From assembly GCA_031289115.1 (NCBI GenBank), contig JAITQC010000170.1, forward strand, positions 1 through 47,005: a stretch of 47,005 nucleotides of DNA, given 5' to 3'. Positions within the stretch are counted from its first letter, which is position 1; each line of letters begins with the position of its first letter. The notes under the pieces are model-generated. The model was given only the letters and a program-made list of their open reading frames with translations, did no database searches and had not been told where the DNA came from. This DNA is from Planctomycetota bacterium. GTDB taxonomy: Bacteria; Planctomycetota; SZUA-567. Below are positions 16,463-25,169 of this stretch, piece by piece. A program made the translations under genes and the position numbers.

Positions 16463-19400
16463 TTGTTCAAGTGGAGTCATATCATAGGTTTTGTCGCGGT
16501 GGTCGCCCTCGCCGTGGCATTATCCATGCCGACCCGGCTTACCCGGGCCGAGATGAGCCACGACTCCGGCCGGGTCGAGACAAGTATCGCTATTTTCCAG
16601 GAAGAACTGGACCGACAACCCGACAACCCCCAGGTAATCATCGGCCTTTCCCGCGCCATGGTGGACGATGGCCAGAGTGAGGCCGCCATCGCCCTGCTAG
16701 AGGCGCAACGCGAGGTTTTTCCCAACAATGTCGATATTCTCCACCTCCTGGCCTGGCAATATCTGGAAAAGGGTGAAATCGACAAGGCCCTAGAGGTACT
16801 CCCCCCGGAATACCAGGACGCCGACTTCCATTACGCCTGCCTAGAGCATTACCAGATCCTGGGTGACCTGGATAACGCGGAAAAACACCTCCTGCTGGCC
16901 CATCCCAATCCCGATTTCGGGGTGTGGATGGAAGTGGCGGACATGCGGCTCAACCGTTATGACATGGATGGCGAGGCTGAGGCCTTGCGAAGGGCGCTGG
17001 ATCTTGATCCAGGTGACCTCACGGTGTGGGAACGTTATTTCCTGACCCGGGTTTGGGCCCTGGACGCCCGGGAGGTGGTGCGGGCGGGGAAAATCATCGC
17101 CCGGCAGGAGGGGGGGTTAGACCGCGACCATTTGCAAACCCTGCAGATAGCGCAGATGTCGGTGGGCGACACCGAGGGGGCGGTGGATTCCGCCTTGCAC
17201 CTGACCTTGCTTCCCGATTCCGGCCCACAAGACGCGATAAATTACGCCGCCTGCCTACGGGTGTCTGGTGACGATGACACTGCCAACCGCATCCTTTTGC
17301 GCTTGGTGGAAGACGGTGACATGGCTGACTGGCTCCGGGGTGATGTTTTAACCGACTTACTGGATACGGCGGAAGGGAGGGGAGACCTGCTTCTGGTCCA
17401 CCGCCTGACTGGGATTCTGGAAAAACCGGATGAAATAGCGGAGGCGCTTGCCACCATCGCCCGCATATCAATCCAGAAGGGGCAGCTGGAAAATAACGAT
17501 CTCCAGGCGATACTGGCCAACAGTGACCTACCGGATGCCATTCTGGAAGCGGTTATCAAACTGGTCTGGAACGGGGCCAACCATGACGGCCTCACAATCC
17601 TGGCCCGCGACATGGAGCAGCAAGGTTTGCCCCTGGAAGATTTTGTCTCCCGTAATTTTGACAGCAACCTCGATTTGGACGGTTGGCTACGCGCCCGGGA
17701 CGAAAATCCCCAGGCCGCCTACGCCTGGCTAGGTCTAGCCCGGACAGCCATATCTAATCAAGACACCCTTAACGCCAGTCAAGCCCTTGACCAGGCCTGG
17801 CGGCTTTTGATGGTGGATGGCGACTCGGTGGAGCGGCTGGTGTTACTACAGACTATGCTCGACTTTAACGCCTCTCTGCCACTGGGTAGCGCGGAAGGGG
17901 CGAAGCATTTGGAGCAGGCGGGTGAGTTGGTGCGTATTGAGGCGGCGGGGGATTTTTCCAACTCCCGCTGGTTTACCCCCCTGGCGGCGGTTACCACGAG
18001 TCTACTCCGGGAAGAACAGGATTCGCTTAACTGGTGGGAGCGTTTCGCCGCCACTAATCCTCTGGCTAGCCAAGGCTGGCGGGAGGCAGCTTTGCGGGCG
18101 GGTGACTTGCGGGACGTCGACTCTTTTTCCCGGATACTCGAACACCTGGACCAAGAAGACTGGCGGGGGAGTTGGGAGGAGGATAGCCAAATCGCCCGCA
18201 TGTGTCTGGAACTGGCTAACCATTACCGCACTATCGACCCGGAACGGACCCGCGCCCTGGCTTCCGAAGGGGTGAAGCGTTTCAACGCCGGCTTTCCTAG
18301 TGGCCAGGAGTTAACCCCGGAGGATTACCGTTTTCTCGCCACCGCCTATGAGGAACTGGGGGATTGGACGCCGGCCGCGCAGGAATGGGCCGCCCTTACC
18401 CGGCTTGAACCTGACGATGCCCAGGCTTGGATTAGTCTGGCCCGGGTGAGTTCCCGCCTAGGCGACCAAGAGCGGGCCTGGGACTCGCTTAACCGCGCCA
18501 CCCTACTTCTTCCCGAGGAAGAGAGAGTGGAGCGCCAGGCCGCCGCCTGGGAGATGCTTTCCCTCACCTCGCCCCTGGATCCCAATGGGGTCAGGCGGAC
18601 CATCCCGCCGGAGCGGGAGGAAATAGCCCTCACCTACGCGATCTCGGTCCTGGATCATGAATGGAACGAGGATCTGGCCGGTTTAGTCATGGACCGGTTG
18701 GTCAGTAGTGGCCGCTTTGAACTGGCCCAGAACATGATGCGGGGGCAAGAGGGGGCGGAAGTCCAGGCGGTTCTGGCCGAAGCCCTGCTGGAGCGGAATA
18801 AACCGGAAGAGGCGCTTATGGCGGCTAGGATTGCTGTCCGGAGCACTGACCCTGGCCTACGTCTCAGGATGGCCGCCGTCTTTATCCGCTTGTCCAAGTT
18901 TGACGAAGCGGAGGTGGTGCTCCGGGAGGTGAAAAGCGGGAGAAGCGGCCTCACCCTCGACCAGTACCTGCAGTTGGCCGAGGCGTACGGGGCGGTGGGC
19001 GATCGACTAAACCAATACGCCTACATGGATCTCCGGGCCCAGAAGGGGGGACAGGTCGAGTGGCTTGAAGCGGTCGATGTCCGCACCAACTACGGCGAGG
19101 GTGGCGAAGCCATGCGCGTCCTTTCCGAGGCGATGGAGCACCTCGCCCTTTCGGAAGGGTTGATTGAACGCGCCATAAGAGTATTTTCCGACCTCGGACG
19201 CCCTGGCCAGGCCTTGGAAATATACCAGACGGCGGTCCGCGACGATCCCGGTATTTTGCAACGCCTGTCGGGAGAAACCCTGGCCGAGGTGGCGGACGCC
19301 AGCCGCGGTCTAAGAATGCCAGTTCTTGCCAAACAGCTTTACGCGCTTTCCCTCGCCCGCGACCCGGCTAACAAAGTGGCCTCGATGGGCTTGGCGCGGC

Positions 19401-19975
19401 TTTACCTGGATAATGGCCAGCTCCAAGCCGCCCTGGCGGCCTTACGCGCCTACACCGAGAAAAACGCCGACGATCCCTGGGGCTGGCTGGAACTCGCCAA
19501 CACTAAGGCGAGTAACGGCCTGTCTGCCAACCGGGAGTACCGCCAGGTAGTGGCCCTTACCGAGGGCAAGATTCCGGATGTGGTCCAGGCGGCCCGGGCC
19601 TCGGCCCTGGAGCGGCTGGGTCGAATTAACGAGGCGCAGCGTCTGCTCCGCGAGTCCATGGGGGATAAACTGGTCGCTCCGGAAACCGCCAGTGATTACG
19701 CGCAGCTCCTGATGACGGCCGGGCGTTACGAAGAGTGTGAGGCAGTGTTACGGGAAACGATCCGCCGCTTCCCCTATTTCGTCTGGGCCTACCGCCTCGA
19801 CGCCACCTCCCTGGTGCGGCGCAAGCGTTACGACCTGGCGGTGGAACGCCTTAAACAAGCCCAGCGGATAGCTCCAAATGACGGCGAGGTTCGCCGCGAC
19901 CTTGCCAACGCCTATCAACTCTGGGAACGTACCTGGCAGGCGGAAGGAAGTTGGTTGGCGGCGGGGGAAAGGTGA
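16463..19975 (+). CDS. pelB: PelB-like TPR scaffold without beta-barrel
   Basis: A 1170-residue protein with one N-terminal membrane anchor or signal (about 5-24) followed by tetratricopeptide repeats to the end (many W-x-x-L/A...A-x-x-x-Y and LDLDPGDLTVW-type units). In Pseudomonas, PelB is about 1190 residues: periplasmic TPRs that bind and guide PelA, then a 16-stranded outer-membrane barrel. Here the length is taken up by TPRs and there is no barrel; the chain ends in a TPR-like helix. A separate barrel gene at 22704 likely supplies the pore. The start is TTG, supported by AAGGGGG 8 bases upstream and by the position of the signal segment. It is directly downstream of pelA, as in known pel operons. 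Confidence 0.88.
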   Translation: MFKWSHIIGFVAVVALAVALSMPTRLTRAEMSHDSGRVETSIAIFQEELDRQPDNPQVIIGLSRAMVDDGQSEAAIALLEAQREVFPNNVDILHLLAWQYLEKGEIDKALEVLPPEYQDADFHYACLEHYQILGDLDNAEKHLLLAHPNPDFGVWMEVADMRLNRYDMDGEAEALRRALDLDPGDLTVWERYFLTRVWALDAREVVRAGKIIARQEGGLDRDHLQTLQIAQMSVGDTEGAVDSALHLTLLPDSGPQDAINYAACLRVSGDDDTANRILLRLVEDGDMADWLRGDVLTDLLDTAEGRGDLLLVHRLTGILEKPDEIAEALATIARISIQKGQLENNDLQAILANSDLPDAILEAVIKLVWNGANHDGLTILARDMEQQGLPLEDFVSRNFDSNLDLDGWLRARDENPQAAYAWLGLARTAISNQDTLNASQALDQAWRLLMVDGDSVERLVLLQTMLDFNASLPLGSAEGAKHLEQAGELVRIEAAGDFSNSRWFTPLAAVTTSLLREEQDSLNWWERFAATNPLASQGWREAALRAGDLRDVDSFSRILEHLDQEDWRGSWEEDSQIARMCLELANHYRTIDPERTRALASEGVKRFNAGFPSGQELTPEDYRFLATAYEELGDWTPAAQEWAALTRLEPDDAQAWISLARVSSRLGDQERAWDSLNRATLLLPEEERVERQAAAWEMLSLTSPLDPNGVRRTIPPEREEIALTYAISVLDHEWNEDLAGLVMDRLVSSGRFELAQNMMRGQEGAEVQAVLAEALLERNKPEEALMAARIAVRSTDPGLRLRMAAVFIRLSKFDEAEVVLREVKSGRSGLTLDQYLQLAEAYGAVGDRLNQYAYMDLRAQKGGQVEWLEAVDVRTNYGEGGEAMRVLSEAMEHLALSEGLIERAIRVFSDLGRPGQALEIYQTAVRDDPGILQRLSGETLAEVADASRGLRMPVLAKQLYALSLARDPANKVASMGLARLYLDNGQLQAALAALRAYTEKNADDPWGWLELANTKASNGLSANREYRQVVALTEGKIPDVVQAARASALERLGRINEAQRLLRESMGDKLVAPETASDYAQLLMTAGRYEECEAVLRETIRRFPYFVWAYRLDATSLVRRKRYDLAVERLKQAQRIAPNDGEVRRDLANAYQLWERTWQAEGSWLAAGER

Positions 19976-19981
19976 TATTCT

Positions 19982-20977
19982 ATGTCGGCGGGATTGATTG
20001 GTTGGGACCGCTCCTTCTCTGACCGTATGGCCAGGGCGGTGCGGGAAAAACAGAGCGTGGTGGTGGTGGGGATCGATCCGGTGGTGGAATCCCTGCCGCC
20101 TGACCTGGCGCGTCTGGCTGGTGAAGGGACGGAAGGCCTGTTCAAGGCCCTGATGGATTTCTGTATTGGTATTATCGATTCAGTATTTGACCTGGTGCCA
20201 GCGATAAAGCCGAACATCGCCTTTTTTGAAGCTTATGGGGTGGACGGTTTAATGGTCTACAAACTGGTGTGCCTGGCGGCGGAGCGCGCTGGCCTAATGG
20301 TCATTGGCGATGTCAAGCGGGGCGACATCGGCAGCACCGCCACCGCTTACGCCCGCGCCCTCTTGGACGCCCCTCGGCTCTTTACCACCGGCACGGTGGG
20401 GGTGCACGCCTCCTTTTCCGAGCGGGTGGGGTCGCTTCTTGGCCCTCACGCCGCCCTTACCCTGAACCCTTATCTAGGCTCGGACTCTATTTTACCCTTC
20501 CTGGAACGGGGTCTACCCAGGGGACAAGGCTTTTTTATACTAGTCAAGACCTCCAACCCCTCCGCCGGGGAGATCCAGGATCTCGTCCTGGCGGAGGGCG
20601 GAACCCTGGCGGAGCGGGTGGCTAGCCTAGTGACCGAGTGGGGGCGTGACACCATTAGCCCAGAGAGTGGACTGGCTTCGGTGGGGGCGGTGGTGGGGGC
20701 GACCAACCCGGGCGAACTCGCCCGCTACCGCGCTCTCATGCCAGACGCCCCTTTTCTTCTACCCGGTTATGGCGCCCAGGGGGCGGGGGCCATGGATGTG
20801 GTGGACGCTTTCCGCCCTGACGGGAGCGGCGGACTAGTGGCTGCTAGCCGGTCGATTCTTAACGCCTGGAAAAAGGTGGGTTCCTCGGACTGGCGAGAGG
20901 CGGCGCGGGGGGAAGTGGTCAACATGAATAACGATCTGCGGGACACCCTTTCCCAGGTGGGGAAATGGCGGTTGTGA
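19982..20977 (+). CDS. pyrF: Orotidine 5'-phosphate decarboxylase (type 2)
   Basis: A 331-residue OMP decarboxylase, making UMP in the last step of pyrimidine synthesis. The catalytic signature DVKRGDIGSTA (D110, K112, D115) is intact, and the phosphate-binding C-terminal strands (VKTSNPSAGE and PGYGAQGA) match the long, type 2 form of the enzyme. The start overlaps nothing but follows the pelB stop by 6 bases, with the ribosome-binding site GGGGAAAGG inside pelB, so the two are co-transcribed. It has no known part in Pel synthesis, and its position may simply reflect operon reshuffling; UDP-sugar supply is a possible but unproven link. Confidence 0.95.
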   Translation: MSAGLIGWDRSFSDRMARAVREKQSVVVVGIDPVVESLPPDLARLAGEGTEGLFKALMDFCIGIIDSVFDLVPAIKPNIAFFEAYGVDGLMVYKLVCLAAERAGLMVIGDVKRGDIGSTATAYARALLDAPRLFTTGTVGVHASFSERVGSLLGPHAALTLNPYLGSDSILPFLERGLPRGQGFFILVKTSNPSAGEIQDLVLAEGGTLAERVASLVTEWGRDTISPESGLASVGAVVGATNPGELARYRALMPDAPFLLPGYGAQGAGAMDVVDAFRPDGSGGLVAASRSILNAWKKVGSSDWREAARGEVVNMNNDLRDTLSQVGKWRL

Positions 20978-21039
20978 GGCTTGTCCCTAGAGCCCGAGAC
21001 AACACCAGGGATTTAGACAGGGACTAACAGGAGGGCAGG

Positions 21040-21507
21040 ATGACTCAGGATATCTTTGAACTCGCCAACCAGTACCTTGACGCCGGTAAGGGTGGGGAGG
21101 CGATGCGCCTTTTCCATGAACTGGCGGAACAGGGCCGGGTTGACGCCATGCACTCCATCGCCCATAGCCACCTTTACGGAGTCGCGGTGCCAGAGGACCA
21201 CAACCTCGCCTTCCGCTGGTTTACCCGGGCGGCGGCGGGTGGCTGCCCCCAGGCTATGTATCATCTGGGACTTTGCAACGCCTTGGGTTATGGAACTAAG
21301 AAAAACCCGGCCTTGGCTGTCAAGTGGTACCGGGAATCAGCCGAGCGGGGTGACGTGGACGCGGTATACCAGGTGGGTCGCTGTTATGAGGATGGGGTGG
21401 GGGTCGCCCCGGATGTCGATGAAGCCAGGAAATGGTACCGGCGGGCCGCTGCCATGGGCCAGGAAGAGGCCCGGGAGCGCCTGGCGACTGGGGAGAATGG
21501 GGAATAG
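21040..21507 (+). CDS. Sel1-repeat protein
   Basis: A 155-residue protein consisting of a short N-terminal helix pair and three Sel1-like repeats (roughly 34-69, 70-105, 106-141). The repeats show the typical A-x-x-x-L/x-G...Y-G pattern (AMYHLGLCNALGYG, AVYQVGRCYEDGVG) and the WY/WF-RRAA end. Sel1 repeats are protein-interaction scaffolds. There is no signal peptide, so it is likely cytoplasmic. AGGAGGGCAGG just before the ATG supports the start. It lies between pyrF and the STAS gene on the same strand. Partner unknown; an adaptor for Pel regulation is only a guess from position. Confidence 0.9.
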   Translation: MTQDIFELANQYLDAGKGGEAMRLFHELAEQGRVDAMHSIAHSHLYGVAVPEDHNLAFRWFTRAAAGGCPQAMYHLGLCNALGYGTKKNPALAVKWYRESAERGDVDAVYQVGRCYEDGVGVAPDVDEARKWYRRAAAMGQEEARERLATGENGE

Positions 21508-21779
21508 CTGTTCGGGGACACGGGCAAACTGGTTTTTTGTTGTTTTTGCCAGACCAGCCACCTATAATTGCCCTTTGGTAATTTATTACGCCGCTACTGG
21601 CGGCATCGCTGGCTTTTTCCAACCTAGGCCGCGATTTGGTCTTTGCTTACCTGTTCCGGGCCTGCCTGTCACGGAGCTTTTCGGCTGGGGCGCTTCTTAA
21701 GTTAAACCCCCAACCCTTTCCCTTTCACCCGCTAGGCGTCGAAACTGGTTCCATCTTTGTAGGAAAAGCAGGAGAAACA

Positions 21780-22370
21780 ATGGCTGGCGTGGGCGGTGGC
21801 GTACCCGAGGCCATGGCGGGCGACAATCATTTGAAGGTGGCCAGGGTCGACGAGACGGTGGTGGTGCAGGTGTTTGGCCTGGGCAACATGTTTCTCGCTC
21901 CTACCCTCCAGGCTTTTATTGAGTCGGAGATCGCCTCCGGTCACCTGAGCTTTATCATCGACCTCAACCACTGTACCGGCCTCGACTCCACTTTCATGGG
22001 CACTATCCTGTGTTTGTCCAAACTGACCGGCCGTAAATACGGCTGGTTCTGTTTAGTCAATGTCGCTGATGAAAATCGTCGTCTGCTCAAGATGCTGGGC
22101 GTCATCAACATGGTGTCTATCCACGATGGCGATTTCCCGGTGACACCGGGAAAAATGACGGTTCTTCTCCCCACCACGGATGTCTACGCCCGCCAGAAAC
22201 AGATTCATGGCGCCCACCGCTTCCTGATGGACGCCGATCCCGCCAACCAAGAGCGATTCGGCCCCTTTATCAAAGCGTTGGAAGAGGAAATGTCCCAGGT
22301 TCCTAAGATCCTCCCCCCCCAACCCTCTCCCAAACGAAAAAAAGACAATGGCTCCGAGGCCAAGTCCTGA
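21780..22370 (+). CDS. STAS-domain anti-sigma factor antagonist
   Basis: A 196-residue protein with a STAS domain (about 18-120) of the SpoIIAA/anti-anti-sigma type. The segment DLNHCTGLDSTFMGT carries the usual phosphorylatable Ser (S70) in a D-S-T-F context. Such proteins release a sigma factor, or control a partner, when dephosphorylated. The tail (about 170-196) is Pro/Lys-rich. A longer open frame begins upstream, but AGGAGA 4 bases before the ATG at 21780 fixes this start. No anti-sigma kinase, PP2C phosphatase or sigma gene is in the window. It is the last gene before a probable terminator inside the pel region. Confidence 0.88.
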   Translation: MAGVGGGVPEAMAGDNHLKVARVDETVVVQVFGLGNMFLAPTLQAFIESEIASGHLSFIIDLNHCTGLDSTFMGTILCLSKLTGRKYGWFCLVNVADENRRLLKMLGVINMVSIHDGDFPVTPGKMTVLLPTTDVYARQKQIHGAHRFLMDADPANQERFGPFIKALEEEMSQVPKILPPQPSPKRKKDNGSEAKS

Positions 22371-22450
22371 TTTCCGTCTTCCTGTCTTTAAAACCAACCC
22401 CGTTGTTTATCTGTCCCTGACTGTCCGCTAATATTCTTTCCCCTTCCCGA

Positions 22451-22473
22451 AGCTACCCCAAAGGGTGGTTTTT
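22451..22473 (+). terminator. Probable intrinsic terminator after STAS gene
   Basis: An 8-bp stem including two G-T wobbles (AGCTACCC / GGGTGGTT, loop CAAA) runs into TTTTT (22469-22473). If real, it splits the pel region into two transcription units. Confidence 0.6.
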
Positions 22474-22703
22474 CCGGTTTTTCCCGCTGCTTCTGGTAGT
22501 TTCTCGCCGCCATCCCTCCGAAAACCCTTACCGTGGTGGAAAATCACCTATATTAATGAAAGACTTAGCCTTTCCGAGGCAATTTATACTTGGGAAAGTC
22601 AAGCCATTCCATAGTGGGGTGGTGTCATTAGCTGGGTTTGGCCCGGTTTCCCGCTGGACTGACCGCAAGTATTATCCCTGGCGAATGCCTAAAGGGCGCT
22701 GTA
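22474..22703. other. Gene-free gap, probable promoter region of second pel unit
   Basis: The whole gap between the STAS and barrel genes is 333 bases and contains no gene. After the terminator there is a TATATT (22549-22554) in a locally AT-rich context, with only a poor -35 element upstream. A new promoter here would drive the barrel-to-pelG unit. Confidence 0.4.
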
Positions 22704-23942
22704 ATGAGCCGGAAAAAGCTTGGCCAGATAGTTCTAGTCCTCGCTTTCCTGCTGGCTGGCCTAAAGGGCGAACTGGAGGGGGTGGAAGTAACCGGCACCC
22801 GCTTCGAGACAATTGGTCAGGGGCGGGCGGAGGCCAGGGCGGGTTGGGGTGATTTCCTGCGTAGCCTTTGGAACCGGGAAGTGGACGACCAGGCGGCTCA
22901 GGGCCGGGGTATCGACTACAGTGATGTGAAATGGCGCCGACAGGCCAGAATGACTGGGATACATTTGCGCATGCTTAACGGGCCGGAGGGAGAGTTGGTG
23001 GGTGACTTCTACTCTTCGGAGGCGGAACAGATTTGGCGGGAAACGGCGGGGATAACCCTGCCTCTGAACAACCGCTGGGAACTGGCGGCCTTTGCTAGCC
23101 TGGGACAGTTTAGTCTGCGGCAGGAGTCGGGGGATGCTGGCTTGGAGTCGCTACGCTTGCGGCTTGGGGTGAACCCCAGCCGGAAATTACGGCCCTGGTT
23201 CGCGCTTAACCCCTACCGGGGAACCCGGGACAGCAAAGCCATGGGTTTAGGGATGGAAGCGGGAGTGCAAAACACCTGGCGCCTTCTCTGGCTTTCCGGA
23301 CGGGTCTTCGCCTGGGAACCCTGGGTCGACGGCTACCAAACCCTAGTGGAAGATGGTCGCCGCCACGGAGTGGAGTTGATGTCTACCCTGCCGATAAGCC
23401 GCCGCCTGTCTTTGACCGGGAGCGCCAGCCACACCTGGCTGGAAACCGGGCCCCGGGCCCGCTCGGGAAGGGCGAAAGTAGGCCGGCAGTACGGCTGGTC
23501 AGCCCGTTTTGACTATATAGCCCTGAAACGCGATGGCGCCAACATGGGAGAGGGTTTTCGCGAAGCCAACCTCTGGGGAGAGGACACCGTCCCCACGGAA
23601 TTGGGTTTTTACGGCCAAGTGTCGGGACAACGTTATTACCGGGCGCCTGGCTTCACTACTTTCGACATGGAGCCAAGAGTTTTGGATGAGCGCCTAGGGC
23701 TTCGGGCGTCAGTGGCAGTAAGTCCCCACATCGGAGTGAGCGGGGACGCCTATGTCGGCCGGGATCCCAAGCGCCGTATTGCCTGGCGCGATCTTTACGG
23801 TTATCGCTTCGACCTCAACCTGGTGGTGGATGAACATCTCCGGTTCTGGGGGGGATGGGGGTATGAGAATGCGAGTTCAGCCCTGGCGGCGGGTGGGGGA
23901 GGGGCGAGCCGGTTAACCTTCGGGCTGGACTACAATTTTTAG
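22704..23942 (+). CDS. Outer-membrane beta-barrel protein, probable detached PelB pore
   Basis: A 412-residue exported protein with a signal peptide (hydrophobic about 7-20). After an unstructured N-terminus the chain is a series of amphipathic beta strands with aromatic girdles and polar turns (for example WELAAFASLGQFSL, WRLLWLSGRVFAWEP, LRFWGGWGYENAS). It ends in LTFGLDYNF with a terminal Phe, the BAM-recognition signal of outer-membrane barrels. Size suits a 14-18-strand barrel, as in the C-terminal domain of PelB. With pelC immediately downstream and no barrel on the TPR-PelB, I infer it is the Pel export pore. AAAGGG 7 bases before the ATG at 22704 sets the start; a longer TTG-started frame would bury the signal peptide. 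Confidence 0.82.
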   Translation: MSRKKLGQIVLVLAFLLAGLKGELEGVEVTGTRFETIGQGRAEARAGWGDFLRSLWNREVDDQAAQGRGIDYSDVKWRRQARMTGIHLRMLNGPEGELVGDFYSSEAEQIWRETAGITLPLNNRWELAAFASLGQFSLRQESGDAGLESLRLRLGVNPSRKLRPWFALNPYRGTRDSKAMGLGMEAGVQNTWRLLWLSGRVFAWEPWVDGYQTLVEDGRRHGVELMSTLPISRRLSLTGSASHTWLETGPRARSGRAKVGRQYGWSARFDYIALKRDGANMGEGFREANLWGEDTVPTELGFYGQVSGQRYYRAPGFTTFDMEPRVLDERLGLRASVAVSPHIGVSGDAYVGRDPKRRIAWRDLYGYRFDLNLVVDEHLRFWGGWGYENASSALAAGGGGASRLTFGLDYNF

Positions 23943-23953
23943 CAGGATGAGTT

Positions 23954-23974
23954 TTTCCTCACCCGGTGAGGGAA
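23954..23974. other. Intercistronic hairpin between barrel gene and pelC
   Basis: An inverted repeat (TTTCCTCAC / GTGAGGGAA) forms a 9-bp stem with a 3-base loop. There is no T-run after it on the plus strand, so it is more likely an RNA-processing or stabilising element than a terminator. Confidence 0.35.
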
Positions 23975-24032
23975 GTTAGAGCCACCTGTTTAGCGGTTTA
24001 GCGGGATGGTTTAAGTATTGAAAGGGCTGGCG

Positions 24033-25025
24033 ATGAGAATTCGCTTTTTAGTGGCTTGGGCCTTAATGGTCTTGTTGTCGGCGGGTTGCGCTAACCGCTA
24101 CCAACGTGATCACCTGGCTTCTTCCCGCTACGACCAGGACAAATTTCTGATTGCGGTTCTCCCCTTCCAGGGAGTTTCCGAATCACCGGGTTCAGGGATG
24201 ATTGTGTCGGATGTCATGACTAACGAACTCTACGCCCTTGGCAGCTATACCCTGGTTACCCCGGAGGTGATGGTGGCGAAAATTGCCGCCCGGGAAGGCG
24301 AAGCCCTGAGTCCTGAGGAGTATGGACGTCTGGTGGGAGTACCTTTCATCCTCACCGGCCGGGTAACTGAATATACTTACAAGTCCGGAGTGGGTGAGCA
24401 GCCGGCAGTTGGGGTTACCGCCCGTCTTATTGATTGCCGGACCGGAGGCGTCCTCTGGAGCTCCAGTATCGCCCGTACCGGTAGCGCCAGTTGGTTCCAG
24501 GAAGACAGCCTGGGTTTACTTGTGTCCCGGGTTTGCCGCGACCTGGCACGGTCCCTGAACGGCAAGGCCCGCCGTTATGGTTACACCTCTCGGAAGAATG
24601 AATTCTCGGTGAAGGGCAGTAGCACCAGCACCGCCCCCGCCGGGCCGGCGAGAGCGCCCGCCGGGGGCGGCGCTCCTGCCCCAGCCGGCGCTCCTTCTTC
24701 CGCCCCGGCCGCCCCAGCAGTCTCGGCCACGCCAGCGGTCTCGGCCGCACCAGTTGTTCCGGCCGCGCCAGTGGTTCCGATTACGCCCTCCGGGGCGGCG
24801 GGCGCCACTCCGGCGGGCGCGGTGCCAGAAGCTCCCGCCGCCACTCCTCCACCCGCTCCTCCGCCGGTGGCCCCCACTCCCCCACCCGCTCCTCCGCCAG
24901 TGGAGAGCGCTCCTTCACCCGCCCCAGCCACGGGAGCCGGCGCTGTTCCGGCAGCCAGCGGCGCCGACGCGGCACTGCCCGCCGCTACTCCGGCTCCGGT
25001 GGATGATCCCGCTCCGGCCTCTTAG
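24033..25025 (+). CDS. pelC: PelC-like outer-membrane lipoprotein with long Pro/Ala tail
   Basis: A 330-residue lipoprotein. Signal peptide 1-18 ends in a lipobox LSAG-C with lipidated Cys19. The core (about 30-195) has the PelC/TolB-N-like fold: an IAVLPFQGV strand, ALGSYTLVTPEV, VPFILTGRVTEY and GGVLWSSS. In Pseudomonas, PelC (172 residues) forms a 12-membered ring on the inner face of the outer membrane that funnels Pel to the pore. Here residues about 198-330 are an added low-complexity tail of Pro, Ala, Thr and Gly, probably extended in the periplasm. A TTG at 24018 extends the frame, but AAAGGG 6 bases before the ATG at 24033 is the better start. Lies between the barrel and pelD, as expected for pelC. 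Confidence 0.88.
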   Translation: MRIRFLVAWALMVLLSAGCANRYQRDHLASSRYDQDKFLIAVLPFQGVSESPGSGMIVSDVMTNELYALGSYTLVTPEVMVAKIAAREGEALSPEEYGRLVGVPFILTGRVTEYTYKSGVGEQPAVGVTARLIDCRTGGVLWSSSIARTGSASWFQEDSLGLLVSRVCRDLARSLNGKARRYGYTSRKNEFSVKGSSTSTAPAGPARAPAGGGAPAPAGAPSSAPAAPAVSATPAVSAAPVVPAAPVVPITPSGAAGATPAGAVPEAPAATPPPAPPPVAPTPPPAPPPVESAPSPAPATGAGAVPAASGADAALPAATPAPVDDPAPAS

Positions 25026-25100
25026 GAAAAATAGCCGGCGTTTGGTTGACTCCGACCGGGTAAATATAGACAATTGAACCAGCTACCGCCAGGGAACGCT

Positions 25101-25141
25101 ACCCGCCTGGCCGCCAGTATTTTGCTGGTGGCCAGGCGGGT
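25101..25141 (+). other. Long intercistronic hairpin between pelC and receiver-like gene
   Basis: ACCCGCCTGGCC (25101-25112) pairs perfectly with GGCCAGGCGGGT (25130-25141). The stem continues through one G-T pair into CCAG/CTGG, 17 pairs in all with a 7-base loop. There is no T-run, so it is a candidate mRNA-processing, stability or attenuation element. Confidence 0.6.
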
Positions 25142-25169
25142 GGCTTGGTTGTGTTGGGGGCTTTCGTCC

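Noticed and set aside
24377-24975. Minus- and plus-strand frames inside the pelC tail
   Set aside because: They are mirror readings of the repetitive Pro/Ala-coding DNA.
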